The notes under the pieces were generated by a model, which had not been told where the DNA came from, did not search any database, and worked only from the letters and a program-made list of their open reading frames with translations. DNA of 64,000 nt from Citrobacter braakii. Lineage in GTDB: Bacteria > Pseudomonadota > Gammaproteobacteria > Enterobacterales > Enterobacteriaceae. Made by a program: the position numbers and the translations under genes. Position 1 is the first letter of the stretch; every line of letters begins with the position of its first letter. This document shows positions 27,548 through 37,571 of the stretch, one piece after another. Location: positions 279,792-343,791 of the forward strand of contig NZ_NAEW01000006.1 of NCBI RefSeq assembly GCF_002075345.1, written 5' to 3'.

Positions 27548-28474
27548 ATGAGTACGCCGATTTCACTCAAGCATCTGGAGTTTTTCATTAAAATCGTCGA
27601 CTGCGGAGGATTGTCAGAAGCCGCGGCGCAGCTCAACGTCTCGCCATCTGCGGTCAGCAAAAGCCTGGCGGCAATGGAAGATACGTTAGGCACGACATTA
27701 ATTAAACGTACCACCCGCAGTATTACCCTGACCGATGCCGGGCAATATCTCTTTAACCGCGCCAATAAGCTTTTGAAAGAATTCGATGAAACGCTGAATA
27801 CCACCTCCGGTTATTATCACAGCCCGCAGGGTGAATTACGCATAACCTGCTCAATTGCGTTTGGTTATTCCCGGCTGGTGAACCTGGTGGATAAATATCG
27901 TTCCCAGTTCCCAGATGTGAATCTGTATATCGATCTCAACGATAACTTCGTGAATCTGAACGAAACAGATTTCGACATCGCCCTGCGAATCTCCACCGCA
28001 CCACCGCAGAACTACGCAATGCGCAAGCTGGTGCCTGTCCGCTGGGCGTACTGCGCCTCACCCGGCTACCTTGCCAAAAAAGGCATGCCCCAGCGTCGTA
28101 GCGATCTGGTCAATCATGATTGCCTGGTTTACCCAGGTCTCACGCCGGTGCTGAAGGTGGCGGATGAACAGGATCGTCTGCATCAGTTAAAACTGCATAT
28201 GCCTATCCAGGCCAACAGCAGTCTGGTATTGCTGAAATCGGTGTTAGAAGATCAGGGAGTGGCGTATTTGCCCACCTATCTGATTGGCGATCATATTCAA
28301 AAAGAAGAGATAACGCCGCTGATGCTCGACGGCACCATCACCTGCGAAACCCACGCCCTGTATGCGCTCTATTTTCCCAGTAAGTACAGCAATCCGAAGG
28401 TGCGATCGTTTATCGATTTTCTGGTGGCGGAACTCGGCCCCTTACCCGCCTGGGACAACTGGATCCCAGAGTAA
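27548..28474 (+). CDS. LysR-family transcriptional regulator
   Basis: 308 residues. The N-terminal winged helix is LKHLEFFIKIVDCGGLSEAAAQLNVSPSAVSKSLAAMEDTLGTTLIKRTTRSITLTDAG (in the first 70 residues). The rest is a periplasmic-binding-protein-like effector domain. AAAAGGAAACT precedes the ATG. It is divergent from the symporter/beta-lyase pair across a 219-base spacer, the classic position for a LysR regulator of that pair. The subgroup looks like the TtdR/DmlR-like short-helix class, but no ligand is evident. Confidence 0.9.
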   Translation: MSTPISLKHLEFFIKIVDCGGLSEAAAQLNVSPSAVSKSLAAMEDTLGTTLIKRTTRSITLTDAGQYLFNRANKLLKEFDETLNTTSGYYHSPQGELRITCSIAFGYSRLVNLVDKYRSQFPDVNLYIDLNDNFVNLNETDFDIALRISTAPPQNYAMRKLVPVRWAYCASPGYLAKKGMPQRRSDLVNHDCLVYPGLTPVLKVADEQDRLHQLKLHMPIQANSSLVLLKSVLEDQGVAYLPTYLIGDHIQKEEITPLMLDGTITCETHALYALYFPSKYSNPKVRSFIDFLVAELGPLPAWDNWIPE

Positions 28475-28549
28475 GCTTTGCACGTCTGAAAATGGGAGGC
28501 GCTCCACATTTTTTGCGCGATCCCCCCGTCTGGCTCTATCCTTAAGCCT

Positions 28550-29830
28550 ATGAATAAAATTGCTGAACTCAAACGCGCCAAGCGACTGGCGCTCTCATTG
28601 CTGCTGATTGCCGCCGCTACCTTCGTCATCACGCTGTTTCTGCCGCCTAACTTCTGGGTGCTCGGGATCAAAGCGATCGCCGAAGCGGCGATGGTCGGCG
28701 CGCTGGCGGACTGGTTCGCCGTGGTGGCGCTTTTTCGACGGGTACCAATCCCGTTTATCTCGCAACATACGGCGATTATCCCACGCAATAAGGATCGGAT
28801 CGGGGAGAATCTCGGTCAGTTTGTGCAGGAAAAATTTCTCGACACCCAGTCCCTGATCGCCCTGATCCGCCGCCATGAACCGGCGTTGTTGATTGGTAGC
28901 TGGTTCAGCCAGCCGGAAAACGCCCAGCGAATTGGCCAGCATCTGCTGCAGATCATGAGCGGTTTTCTCAAACTCACCGACGACGCCCGCATTCAGCGGC
29001 TGATCAAGCGGGCAGTGCACAAAGCCATCGACAAGGTCGATCTCTCCGGTACCAGCGCGCTGATGCTGGAAAGCATGACCAAAAACAACCGCCATCAGGT
29101 GTTGCTCGACACATTGATCGCCCAACTTATCGCCCTGCTCCAGCGCGACAGTTCGCGGGCGTTTATCGCCCGACAGATCGTGCACTGGCTGGAGACCGAG
29201 CATCCGCTGAAAGCGAAGATCCTGCCGACTGAATGGCTGGGCGAGCACAGCGCCGAACTGGTGTCTGATGCCGTTAATTCCTTACTGGATGACATCAGCC
29301 ACGATCGGGCGCATCAGATCCGCCACGCCTTCGATCGCGCCACGTTTAAGCTAATCGATAAGCTCAAACACGATCCGGAGATGGCCGTGCGGGCCGAAAA
29401 CATGAAAAACTATCTGAAGGAAGACGAAGCTTTCAACCGTTATCTTGGCGAACTGTGGGCAGACCTGCGCCAGTGGGTGAAAACCGACATTAACGCTGAC
29501 GATTCGCGCGTGAAGCAGCGCATCGCCAGCGCCGGACAGTGGTTCGGCGAAACACTGGTTGCCGACAGCGCCCTGCGCGCCTCACTGAATGGGCATCTGG
29601 AGCAGGCCGCGTATAAAGTTGCGCCGGAGTTCGCCACCTTCCTGACGCGCCACATCAGCGACACGGTGAAAAGCTGGGATGCGCGCGATATGTCGCAGCA
29701 AATTGAGCTAAACATCGGCAAAGATTTACAGTTTATCCGCATCAACGGCACGCTGGTCGGCGGTTCTATTGGACTGGTGTTATATCTGTTGTCGCAAATT
29801 CCTTCCCTGCTGACGCTGGCGAATTTTTAA
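28550..29830 (+). CDS. yjiN: DUF445 membrane protein YjiN
   Basis: 426 residues, as in E. coli YjiN. Membrane segments lie near the N-terminus ([20 protein letters not shown] and a second to residue ~60) and one at the extreme C-terminus ([20 protein letters not shown]). Between them is a long helical region with the repeat-like DUF445 pattern. Conserved [26 protein letters not shown] is the family signature. Function unknown. It is next to mdtM in E. coli; here the beta-lyase/symporter/LysR genes lie between them. Confidence 0.92.
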   Translation: MNKIAELKRAKRLALSLLLIAAATFVITLFLPPNFWVLGIKAIAEAAMVGALADWFAVVALFRRVPIPFISQHTAIIPRNKDRIGENLGQFVQEKFLDTQSLIALIRRHEPALLIGSWFSQPENAQRIGQHLLQIMSGFLKLTDDARIQRLIKRAVHKAIDKVDLSGTSALMLESMTKNNRHQVLLDTLIAQLIALLQRDSSRAFIARQIVHWLETEHPLKAKILPTEWLGEHSAELVSDAVNSLLDDISHDRAHQIRHAFDRATFKLIDKLKHDPEMAVRAENMKNYLKEDEAFNRYLGELWADLRQWVKTDINADDSRVKQRIASAGQWFGETLVADSALRASLNGHLEQAAYKVAPEFATFLTRHISDTVKSWDARDMSQQIELNIGKDLQFIRINGTLVGGSIGLVLYLLSQIPSLLTLANF

Positions 29831-29927
29831 GGAGAAAGTAAAACGCCCATTTTTATTTTACTTTTCATTATCATTTGCACATGTAATATAACAATTATCA
29901 AACTAACAGCGTGAAATGAGAGTCCGT

Positions 29928-31115
29928 ATGTCCCAGGGAAGCCCCGATTCAAATCGTCATGCCATCAGCGTCGCGCTCTTTGGCATGCTGGTCTTAACGC
30001 TGGGCATGGGAATTGGACGCTTTCTGTATACGCCGATGCTCCCGGTACTGCTCTCGGAAGGTCAGTTTACGTTTGACCAGCTCTCCTGGATTGCCAGCGC
30101 CAACTACGCCGGATATCTGGCGGGAAGCCTGCTCTTCTCCTTCGGGCTCTTCCATCTTCCCTCACGTTTACGCCCGATGTTGTTAACTTCTGCGCTCGCT
30201 ACCGCAGGGTTGATTCTGGCAATGGCAAGCGTTAAGCAACCCGCGCTGGTGATGCTGATCCGTTTTCTGGCAGGCGTCGCCAGTGCCGGTATGATGATTT
30301 TTGGTTCGATGATCGTCCTGCATCATACCCGGCATCCCTTCGTGATCGCCGCATTGTTTTCCGGCGTTGGCGCAGGCATTTTGCTGGGCAATGAATATGT
30401 CATCAGCGGTCTGCATTTTGCGCTGTCATCGCACACGCTTTGGCTGGGGGCAGCGGCTGCTTCCGCTGTATTCTTTGTGCTACTCGTTATGCTCCTGCCA
30501 TCTCGCGACCATGCGCTCCCCGCCGCAGCACCGGTAAAAACAGAGCATCAGCCTATGTCCTGGTGGCTGCTGGCGCTACTGTATGGATTGGCCGGATTTG
30601 GCTACATCATTGTCGCTACATACCTGCCACTGATGGCGAAAAGTGCCGGGTCGCCGCTGCTTACGGCCCATCTCTGGTCGTTGGTCGGCATATCGATTAT
30701 TCCGGGTTGTTTCGCCTGGCTGTGGGCTGCCCGACGCTGGGGGGTATTGCAATGCCTGACGGCGAATTTACTGATCCAAAGTGCCTGCGTGGTCATGACG
30801 CTCGCCAGCGACTCCTTGCCGCTGCTGGTGATAAGCAGCGTGGGTTTTGGCGCAACGTTTATGGGGACCACTTCGCTGGTCATGCCGCTCGCCCGTCAAC
30901 TTAGCGTACCGCGCAATATTAATCTGCTGGGCCTGGTCACCCTGACTTACGGCATTGGTCAAATACTCGGGCCGCTATTAACCAGCCTGCTGGGAAGCGG
31001 CGCTCAAGCGATCGTTAATGCCACGCTATGCGGTGCCGTCGCCTTGTTTATTGCGGCACTGATCAGCCTCACACAATTATACAAACAGCGTTTCGCCTCC
31101 CCCAAAAGGGTATAA
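29928..31115 (+). CDS. yjiJ: YbfB/YjiJ family MFS transporter
   Basis: 395 residues from the ATG at 29928; an in-frame ATG at 29916 would add four residues, but GAGAG lies well for the downstream one. Twelve predicted helices; the family signature [17 protein letters not shown] is in helix 1, and [27 protein letters not shown] follows in helices 4-5. The substrate is unknown. It resembles E. coli YjiJ throughout, including [19 protein letters not shown] and the GTTSLVM segment. Confidence 0.9.
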   Translation: MSQGSPDSNRHAISVALFGMLVLTLGMGIGRFLYTPMLPVLLSEGQFTFDQLSWIASANYAGYLAGSLLFSFGLFHLPSRLRPMLLTSALATAGLILAMASVKQPALVMLIRFLAGVASAGMMIFGSMIVLHHTRHPFVIAALFSGVGAGILLGNEYVISGLHFALSSHTLWLGAAAASAVFFVLLVMLLPSRDHALPAAAPVKTEHQPMSWWLLALLYGLAGFGYIIVATYLPLMAKSAGSPLLTAHLWSLVGISIIPGCFAWLWAARRWGVLQCLTANLLIQSACVVMTLASDSLPLLVISSVGFGATFMGTTSLVMPLARQLSVPRNINLLGLVTLTYGIGQILGPLLTSLLGSGAQAIVNATLCGAVALFIAALISLTQLYKQRFASPKRV

Positions 31116-31305
31116 TCGACAACCTTATAAACAGGTATCTTAGGATTAGTCCGCAATCAAATGTCAACATTTAATAAACCACAAATAATCAGCAATTACC
31201 CGCCAGACAATTTATAATTCCCGGCTGTTCATTTATAAACTCAATTTAAAATGCGTAAAAATGGACATATTAACTCAGCATCAACACTATCTTCGGGAAA
31301 AGTAC

Positions 31306-31707
31306 ATGTCATGGTTTAAAAAAATACTACTGGGGTTAATTATTTTGGTGGGTTTAATTGGCACGCTAAAGGATTATAAAGACTTTGGCCTGTTTGGCGC
31401 GTTAGGATTGTTTCTTATATTCCTGTTAACAACAACATTTTTATGGCAATGGGCCTCTGGCAGGTTACCAGAGATAACTCAGCTTCAGGCCGTATTTATT
31501 TTACTGGCCAGCGCGGTAGCCTCAATTTTTGTTATCAATATGGCAATTGCCGGAAATTTGCATGTGGATTTAATGGAGGTCATGTACGTTACCATTACGC
31601 ATAATCCACTTTTTTACCTGATTCTCTGCGTGGTCGCATGGGTAAAAGTGGGCATCTGGCAATGGCTGTTTAGCGGTGTACAGGTGAAAGAGAGTCAGCC
31701 AGTTTAA
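31306..31707 (+). CDS. Small four-helix inner membrane protein, unknown
   Basis: 133 residues from the ATG at 31306, or 148 from 31261. No ribosome site is strong, so the start is uncertain; MSWFKKILLGLIILVGLIG looks like a natural first helix. Four hydrophobic segments lie near residues 6-22, 30-48, 60-82 and 103-123. I recognise no family. It is AT-richer than yjiJ before it and ends at a bidirectional terminator shared with the porin gene. Confidence 0.6.
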   Translation: MSWFKKILLGLIILVGLIGTLKDYKDFGLFGALGLFLIFLLTTTFLWQWASGRLPEITQLQAVFILLASAVASIFVINMAIAGNLHVDLMEVMYVTITHNPLFYLILCVVAWVKVGIWQWLFSGVQVKESQPV

Positions 31708-31720
31708 ACACGGCAGAGGT

Positions 31721-31750
31721 AAAAAAGGCGTCTTAACTAAGACGCCTTTT
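31721..31750. terminator. Bidirectional terminator
   Basis: AAAAAA, GGCGTCTT-AACT-AAGACGCC, TTTT: an eight-pair stem (nine if the inner T-A pair forms) flanked by A and T runs. It serves the small membrane protein gene on the plus strand and the porin gene on the minus strand. Confidence 0.92.
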
Positions 31751-31766
31751 ATGCTAGTACAACAAA

Positions 31767-32804
31767 TTAGAATTGATAGGTCAGACCTGCAACAACCTGG
31801 TTGTCGTCGTCTTTGCCATCGAGCAGGTTAATTTTGTAACCCACATCAGCCACGATGTTTTTGTTGAAGTAGTAATCCGTGCCCAACGCTACGTATTCAG
31901 TCAGGTCATTATTGTTGTTGTCACGCGCGTGAACGTAACCCACGTTCGGACGCAGACCAAAATCAAACACATACGCAGCCATTGCTTCAAAGTGCTCAGC
32001 TTTATCCGCATCCTGAATCAGGTTGTGGGACTCACCGTACATGGTCGCGACGTAGATGGCATTAGCATCATATTTCAGACCCGCGCCCCAGAACTCTGCG
32101 TTTTCGCCATCCCATTTACCGTCTTTATTGCCTTTCTTTTGGGCTGCTGTGATTGAACTATTTGTGTAGGTCGCAATAGCAGACACGCCGGAATCCGCAA
32201 TGTTGTCATAGCCCAGGGAGAAGCCGTAGCCGTTACCGTGCTGCTTAGTCAAATTAGGTTTTGTCGGGTCTTCCGAGTTGGCATCACCTTTACCCTGGTA
32301 TTGCGCACCAATGTTCAGACCATCAACGGCTCCAAAGAGATTTTTGGTGCGGAGTGTTGCAACGCCAGAAGTACGTGAAGTAAGGAAGCGGTCAGCATCT
32401 TCAAAAGAGTCGCCGCCGAACTCTGAAAGAGTGTCAGTGTAAGCTCCCACGTCGTAAGCAATACCGTAGTTACGACCGTAGTCAAAGCTAACGTCATGGC
32501 CATAATCCAGGCCAGCAAACGCCAGACGTGTATTGACGCCATTCTGAGAACCTTCTGCTTTAGAGGCATCAAACTGACTTTCAAATTGGCCATAACCGGT
32601 CAGTTGATCGTTGATTTGTGTCTCACCGCGAAAACCCAGACGCGCGTATGTACCGTCGGCATCGGTGCCGCCAGTCCAGGAATGGACCGCTTTTACTTTG
32701 CCGTACAGATCCAGTTTGTTGCCATCTTTATTATAAATTTCCGCTGCATGAACGGAGGTTACCCCTAATACCATTACAGCTAATGCCATTGCTGACTTTT
32801 TCAT
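31767..32804 (-). CDS. OmpC/OmpF-like general porin
   Basis: 345 residues from the ATG at 32804 (GTGAG upstream; a frame extension to 32816 is less likely). Signal peptide MKKSAMALAVMVLGVTSVHAA, then the mature start AEIYNKDGNKLDLYGKVKAVH typical of enteric porins. The constriction loop L3 shows SEFGGDSFEDADRFLTSRTSGVATLRTKNLFG, and the last strand ends VVAGLTYQF with the C-terminal Phe needed by the Bam machine. It is shorter than OmpC/OmpF and different from both. No porin lies here in E. coli, so this is an extra, accessory porin with unknown pore specificity. Confidence 0.92.
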   Translation of the reverse strand: MKKSAMALAVMVLGVTSVHAAEIYNKDGNKLDLYGKVKAVHSWTGGTDADGTYARLGFRGETQINDQLTGYGQFESQFDASKAEGSQNGVNTRLAFAGLDYGHDVSFDYGRNYGIAYDVGAYTDTLSEFGGDSFEDADRFLTSRTSGVATLRTKNLFGAVDGLNIGAQYQGKGDANSEDPTKPNLTKQHGNGYGFSLGYDNIADSGVSAIATYTNSSITAAQKKGNKDGKWDGENAEFWGAGLKYDANAIYVATMYGESHNLIQDADKAEHFEAMAAYVFDFGLRPNVGYVHARDNNNNDLTEYVALGTDYYFNKNIVADVGYKINLLDGKDDDNQVVAGLTYQF

Positions 32805-32980
32805 GTTATTACTCACTTTTAATTGTGAATTTTGCTATCAACTTTGTTATGAAGGCAGAATACCCGCATAAAAAAGCCCCCTATGGAAAAGGGGAAAACC
32901 TCTAACACACCAATGAAGGTAATAATAAAGTGGCAAGACACATATCATTTTGGGTTAAATAAAACCCGAACAGAGAGTAA

Positions 32981-33190
32981 TTACTTGGATTCTTCGCTTA
33001 CGCTCTCATTAACAGAGCGATATAACATTATTGCTTCGGCAATAATATCTTGTTTACTTTTACGGGTTTCAAATGCCAGCGTACGAACATATTCCCACAG
33101 AGAGGTATCGACACGGGCACTTAAAAGAACCATATCTTTTGAACGGGTACCCCTGGCCTTTCTAATATCGGGGTAATCTCGAGAGGGCAT
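32981..33190 (-). CDS. Ribbon-helix-helix-like DNA-binding protein
   Basis: 69 residues from the ATG at 33190, with AGGAG six bases upstream; the longer frame to 33262 has no such site. The pattern VLLSARVDTSLWEYVRTLAFETRKSKQDIIAEAIMLYRS is a beta strand followed by two helices, as in CopG/Arc-type regulators. The N-terminal ~20 residues are basic (RDYPDIRKARGTRSKD). It has no partner toxin gene next to it. It could regulate the porin gene 177 bases downstream on the same strand; this is inference from adjacency. Confidence 0.65.
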   Translation of the reverse strand: MPSRDYPDIRKARGTRSKDMVLLSARVDTSLWEYVRTLAFETRKSKQDIIAEAIMLYRSVNESVSEESK

Positions 33191-33790
33191 TATCATCTCC
33201 TGAACGCAAACACGCTTATGGCGATGAAATATGCAGTCAGTGTAAAAACATGTCAACGGCAAAATACAGTGACAATAGTAATGAAACTGTTAATAACGGA
33301 CAAAAAACTGGAACAGCATTTCAAATGAAAGATAACTTGATTATAGAATAATGTGTAATTTTAACTTTACATATATTCACTTTTATTCATTTGATTAAAA
33401 AAGCCAGAACTATTGACAATAAACATGACCTCAAATCAAAACATCATTACAGCCAATAAGTTACGTGCCGTTATTAATGTCTACATTTCCGTGAAGCGCC
33501 TGTTTTTATGCACTGTTATTCCGGGCAGCCTCGCTCTGACCACCGCGGAAATCAGTTTGATTCTCACTTAACACAGGCCCGTTTTGTCTAAAAATAAGCA
33601 CGGAAAGGTAAAAATAAGGTAAACAATGCATTTTTTCGCATGCAAAAATAAGTTGTTTTTAATTGATATAAATCAATTTTCACCGCGTAACGACGGAGGA
33701 AAAATCATCATCTGAGGTGATGGAAACCTTTTTTTACGTGACGTTCATGACGAGAAAAAAGCGTTGTTATGCAATAAACTTTTGTGCTGA
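33191..33790. other. AT-rich spacer without a recognisable gene
   Basis: About 600 bases between the ribbon-helix-helix gene and the end of uxuR. There is no convincing frame. It holds an FNR-type palindrome (33663-33676) and, 37 bases beyond it on the plus strand, a weak hairpin with a T7 run (about 33704-33736). A small RNA gene is possible but unproven. Confidence 0.5.
33663..33676. promoter_or_regulatory. FNR-type box
   Basis: TTGAT-ATAA-ATCAA is a perfect match to the FNR consensus TTGAT-N4-ATCAA. No annotated gene starts close to it on either strand, so what it controls is unknown. Confidence 0.5.
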
Positions 33791-33819
33791 AAAGTGTCGC
33801 GCGGGCTGCAACAGCCCGC
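33791..33819 (-). terminator. Terminator of uxuR
   Basis: GCGGGCTG (33801-33808) and CAGCCCGC (33812-33819) form an eight-pair stem with a three-base loop; on the minus strand the sequence continues GCGACACTTTTC. It lies 18 bases beyond the uxuR stop. Confidence 0.75.
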
Positions 33820-33837
33820 ATGGGAGAGAAAGGAAAA

Positions 33838-34611
33838 TCAGGCGTTAACTTTATCCAGCGGCCAGGAATCAAACAGATAACCATCAAAGTCGATGTCATC
33901 AACATTTGAAAACTCCAGCAGGCGCTGTTTGACGTTTTCCAGATGCTGCCACATTGCCAGCTTGGCTGCGCGGGCATCCTTTTTGATTAATGCCGCCAGG
34001 ATCTGTTTGTGGTCACCCATCCACTCTTTACGGTAATGGGTATCGTCAAGGTGGCTATGGAGCTGGATCCACATCGGGTTGTTTTCACGCCACTGCCATG
34101 ACTGGCGAAACAGCTCCACCAGCATGCTGTTATGCGTGGCTTCGGCTATGGCGAGATGGAACTGCATGTCGCCGCTTTCAGAACCGTTCGCTTCGCTGGA
34201 GGCCAGCTCCCGCTCTTCCAGCTGTAACGCCTGGCGCATTTTAACGATATCTTCACGGGTAGCCTGCAGCGCGGCGAATTCGGCGATATTGCTTTCCAAC
34301 AGCTGTCGCGCCTGCAGCAGCTCAAACGGACCCGCGTCATTGCAATGATTGACATCCGTACTGTCGATGGTCTGCGCATCTGCATTGTCGAGTACGTAGA
34401 TCCCGGCGCCGCGACGCACGTCCACCAGACCTTTAATTTCCAGCATAATTAACGCTTCGCGAACCACCGTGCGAGTGACATTGAGTATCTCAGCAATTTC
34501 ACGTTCCGGCGGCAAACGCTCCCCGGGCTGGTACGGCGTCTGGACAATCAGATCGCGGATCATTGCACCCACTTCCTGGTAGGGTCTTTGTTGAGAAGTG
34601 TTCGATTTCAT
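33838..34611 (-). CDS. uxuR: Uxu operon transcriptional repressor UxuR
   Basis: GntR/FadR-type repressor, 257 residues, same length as E. coli UxuR. The winged helix PGERLPPEREIAEILNVTRTVVREALIMLEIKGLVDVRRGAGIYV lies in the first 75 residues, and the FCD domain follows with LLQARQLLESNIAEFAA, DMQFHLAIAEATHNSML and MGDHKQILAAL (metal and ligand residues). It represses uxuAB, gntP and related hexuronate genes, with fructuronate as the inducer in E. coli. It is separated from uxuB by a terminator and a BIME, so it has its own promoter. Confidence 0.95.
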   Translation of the reverse strand: MKSNTSQQRPYQEVGAMIRDLIVQTPYQPGERLPPEREIAEILNVTRTVVREALIMLEIKGLVDVRRGAGIYVLDNADAQTIDSTDVNHCNDAGPFELLQARQLLESNIAEFAALQATREDIVKMRQALQLEERELASSEANGSESGDMQFHLAIAEATHNSMLVELFRQSWQWRENNPMWIQLHSHLDDTHYRKEWMGDHKQILAALIKKDARAAKLAMWQHLENVKQRLLEFSNVDDIDFDGYLFDSWPLDKVNA

Positions 34612-34646
34612 CGTGTTATGTCCGTCAGATGCGTCAATTCAGATCC

Positions 34647-34730
34647 GTAGGCCGGATAAGGCACATGCGCTGCCATCCGACACCTGTGCCGTTGGCTGAT
34701 GGCGACGCTGACGCATCTTATCAAGCCTAC
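34647..34730. repeat. BIME (paired REP elements)
   Basis: GTAGGCCGGATAAGGC...GCTGCCATCCGAC and GGCTGATGGCGAC...GCATCTTATCAAGCC, two REP-like units of opposite orientation between uxuB and uxuR. Each has a few mismatches from the consensus. Confidence 0.75.
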
Positions 34731-34776
34731 AAAAAACGTTTTTTCGCCTGAACTATAGCATTTGCGGGAAGCCAAA

Positions 34777-34819
34777 AACAGAAAACGGGTCAACCAAATC
34801 AGCATTTTGATTGACCCGT
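34777..34819 (-). terminator. Terminator of uxuAB
   Basis: ACGGGTCAA (34785-34793) pairs with TTGACCCGT (34811-34819); the inner bases can extend the stem. On the minus strand it is followed by TTTTCTGTTTTTGG. It lies directly after the uxuB stop. Confidence 0.85.
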
Positions 34820-34832
34820 CATACTTCGGGGA

Positions 34833-36308
34833 TTATGCGTCAGCGCCTAACGCCGCAACGCACTCGCGTGCACCGTGTTCACACAGCTGTTGATACGTCG
34901 CGATAACTGTCTCCACAAAATCAGCGTTTTCCGCCAGATCATGGCCAAAAATGCCGCTCAGCCCCAGCAGCGCCGTCACGCGTTCGGCCCCCTGGAACTG
35001 TTGGTTAATGCGCTGGAACTCAGCCAGCAAGGGGTCGACAACATCAATGGCCTGCCCCTGTTCATCCACGCCACGGGTGTAGCGCATCCAGCCCGCCACG
35101 CCCAGCGCCAGGTGACGCCAGTCGCTGGCGTTTTGCAGATGCAGACGCACCGGATCCAGCAGGCGCTGCGGCAATTTCTGGCTGCCGTCCATCGCAATCT
35201 GCCAGGTGCGGTGACGCAGTGATGGGTTGCTGAAACGCTCAATGAGCAGCGTCGCATAGGCGTTAAGATCGGTGCCTTCCGGCATCGACAGCGTCGGCGC
35301 TTGCTCCTGCATCATCAGCGCGAACGCCGCTTTGCGATACGCCGGATTTGTCATGGTATCAGCGATAGTTTCATAGCCGCCGAGATAGCCCAAATACGCG
35401 AGGAAAGAGTGGCTGCCGTTGAGCATACGCAGTTTCATCATTTCAAACGGTACCACATCGGCAACGAACTGCGCACCAACGTTGTCCCAGTCAGGGCGAC
35501 CGTTGACAAAGTTATCTTCGATAACCCACTGACGGAATGGCTCACAGGCGATAGCACACGGATCGTACACCCCCAACTGGTCGGCAATCTCTTGCAACGT
35601 TTCTGGCGTCGCCGCCGGAACAATGCGGTCTACCATGGTGCACGGGAAAGTGGCGTTAGCCTCAATCCACTGCGCCAGCTGCGGGTCGCGCGCCTGCGCC
35701 AGACCCAGCACCGCGACTTTCGCCACATGACCATTTTCACGCACGTTATCGCAAGACATCACGGTAAAGGCCGCAAGCCCTTGCTCACGACGCAGATGCA
35801 GCGCCTGTACGATGTAACCAATCGCCGATTTCGGCGCGCCTGGATTCGCCAGATCGTGTTTAATCAGCGGGTTATTGAGATCTAACTGTCCGCTGGCAGC
35901 ATCGGTGCAGTAGCCTTTTTCCGTGACCGTCAGCGAGACAATTGCCGTCTGCGGGCGCGCCATAGCCTGTAAAATACCATCACAGCCGTCAAGCTCCGGG
36001 TGCAACGCTTCTTTCATCGAGCCAATCACTTTCAGCACGGTGTTGTCCGCGCCTTTTTCCGCCACGGTATACAGCAGTTGCTGTTTGCGCAGGTTTTCAA
36101 TCAGGACGCGATCGTTACCCGGCATCAGGTTAACTTCACAGATCCCCCAGTCGCTGTCGGTGGTTTCCAGCAGATGATGGGTGTACAGCGCCTGATGCGC
36201 GCGGTGAAATGCGCCGCATCCCAGGTGAACAATGCGGGATTGCAGGCGCGAGCTGTCCCATGCAGGGCGAGCAACCGGCAGGTTGCTATTGGCAATTGTC
36301 GTTGTCAT
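34833..36308 (-). CDS. uxuB: Fructuronate reductase (D-mannonate oxidoreductase)
   Basis: UxuB reduces D-fructuronate to D-mannonate with NADH in glucuronate breakdown. 491 residues from the ATG at 36308 (TGGAG six bases upstream); 24 upstream codons in the open frame are not counted because MTTTIANSNLPVARPAWD matches the known start. Long-chain mannitol dehydrogenase family: NAD segment IVHLGCGAFHRAHQALY, catalytic region KLRMLNGSHSFLAYLGYLGG with the Lys and Asn-x-x-His. It follows uxuA by 78 bases in one operon. Confidence 0.96.
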   Translation of the reverse strand: MTTTIANSNLPVARPAWDSSRLQSRIVHLGCGAFHRAHQALYTHHLLETTDSDWGICEVNLMPGNDRVLIENLRKQQLLYTVAEKGADNTVLKVIGSMKEALHPELDGCDGILQAMARPQTAIVSLTVTEKGYCTDAASGQLDLNNPLIKHDLANPGAPKSAIGYIVQALHLRREQGLAAFTVMSCDNVRENGHVAKVAVLGLAQARDPQLAQWIEANATFPCTMVDRIVPAATPETLQEIADQLGVYDPCAIACEPFRQWVIEDNFVNGRPDWDNVGAQFVADVVPFEMMKLRMLNGSHSFLAYLGYLGGYETIADTMTNPAYRKAAFALMMQEQAPTLSMPEGTDLNAYATLLIERFSNPSLRHRTWQIAMDGSQKLPQRLLDPVRLHLQNASDWRHLALGVAGWMRYTRGVDEQGQAIDVVDPLLAEFQRINQQFQGAERVTALLGLSGIFGHDLAENADFVETVIATYQQLCEHGARECVAALGADA

Positions 36309-36386
36309 CGTGAACTCCAGAACCCGTTGAATGACCAACGGAAGAGAAAAGAAAAAGCCGGCCAGACAGGTGACCGGCAACTCGCT

Positions 36387-37571
36387 TTAGCGGCTAAAGA
36401 AAGCGCGCTGGATAGCCATCTCAACGCCACGCACTTCCGCCAGCCCTTTCAGGCGACCAATCGCGGAGTAGCCTGGGTTGGTTTTCTTTTTCAGATCGTC
36501 AAGCATCTGATGGCCGTGGTCCGGACGCATTGGGATCAGGTCCTCTTTACCCTCGGCTTTACGGCGCTGCTCTTCCTCAACGATCGCTTTCACGACTTCG
36601 TACATATCGACGTCGCCGTTAAGATGCGCCGCTTCATGGAAGGTTTTCGGGTTATCTTCACGCAGCGTGGAGCGCAGGTGGGTGAAGTAAATGCGTGGGC
36701 CAAACTGTTTGATCATGTCGACCAGATCGTTGTCCGCCCGGACACCGTAGGAGCCGGTGCACATGGTAAAACCGTTCGCCATGCTGTTGACCGTATCGAC
36801 CATCCATTGCATATCTTCCACGGTGGAAACAATGCGCGGCAGGCCGAGGATTGGGCGCGGCGGATCGTCCGGGTGTACTGCCATCCGCACGCCTGCTTCT
36901 TCCGCCACAGGAATTATTGCTTTCAGGAAGACGGCAAAGTTCTCGCGCAGTGCGGCTTTATCGATATCTTTATAACGCGCAAGATGCTGGCGGAACTGGT
37001 CAAGCGTATAGCCCTCTTCCGCGCCCGGCAGACCGGCGATGATATTGCGGGTCAGACGCGCTTTGTCTTCATCGCTCATGGTGGCGAAGCGTTCATTCGC
37101 CTGAGCAATCTCTTCGGCGGTGTAATCCGCTTCCGCGCCCGAACGTTTGAGGATGTGCAGCTCAAAGGCGGCGAATTCAATCTGGTCAAAACGCAGCGCT
37201 TTGGAGCCGTCCGGCAGGACGTATTCCAGGTCGGTACGGGTCCAGTCGAGAACCGGCATGAAGTTGTAGCACACGGTACGAATGCCACACTGGGCCAGGT
37301 TACGCAGGCTTTGCTGGTAGTTGGCGATCCACTGCTGATAGTTACCAGAACGGGTTTTAATGTCTTCGTGGATCGGTACGCTTTCGACGACCGACCAGAC
37401 CAGGCCCGCCTGCTCAATAATGGCTTTGCGTTTTAGGATCTCATCAACCGTCCACACTTCCCCGTTCGGGATATGGTGCAAGGCGGTGACCACGCCCGTG
37501 GCACCCGCCTGACGTACATCCGCTAAGGTGACCGGATCGTTAGGACCATACCAGCGCCATGTCTGTTCCAT
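36387..37571 (-). CDS. uxuA: D-mannonate dehydratase
   Basis: UxuA dehydrates D-mannonate to 2-keto-3-deoxygluconate, joining the hexuronate path to the Entner-Doudoroff pathway. 394 residues, as in E. coli. TIM-barrel xylose-isomerase-like fold; the start [37 protein letters not shown] and the metal/substrate segments [34 protein letters not shown], and [12 protein letters not shown] are diagnostic. It is the first gene of uxuAB, divergent from gntP. Confidence 0.97.
   Translation of the reverse strand: MEQTWRWYGPNDPVTLADVRQAGATGVVTALHHIPNGEVWTVDEILKRKAIIEQAGLVWSVVESVPIHEDIKTRSGNYQQWIANYQQSLRNLAQCGIRTVCYNFMPVLDWTRTDLEYVLPDGSKALRFDQIEFAAFELHILKRSGAEADYTAEEIAQANERFATMSDEDKARLTRNIIAGLPGAEEGYTLDQFRQHLARYKDIDKAALRENFAVFLKAIIPVAEEAGVRMAVHPDDPPRPILGLPRIVSTVEDMQWMVDTVNSMANGFTMCTGSYGVRADNDLVDMIKQFGPRIYFTHLRSTLREDNPKTFHEAAHLNGDVDMYEVVKAIVEEEQRRKAEGKEDLIPMRPDHGHQMLDDLKKKTNPGYSAIGRLKGLAEVRGVEMAIQRAFFSR

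Noticed and set aside
29840..29900. Fur box in front of yjiJ
   Set aside because: AATGATAATGAAAA (minus strand) covers only part of the consensus, and YjiJ has no known link to iron.
36000..37436. 478-codon frame opposite uxuA/uxuB
   Set aside because: It spans two known genes in antisense and has no domain of its own; it is explained by codon bias in uxuAB.
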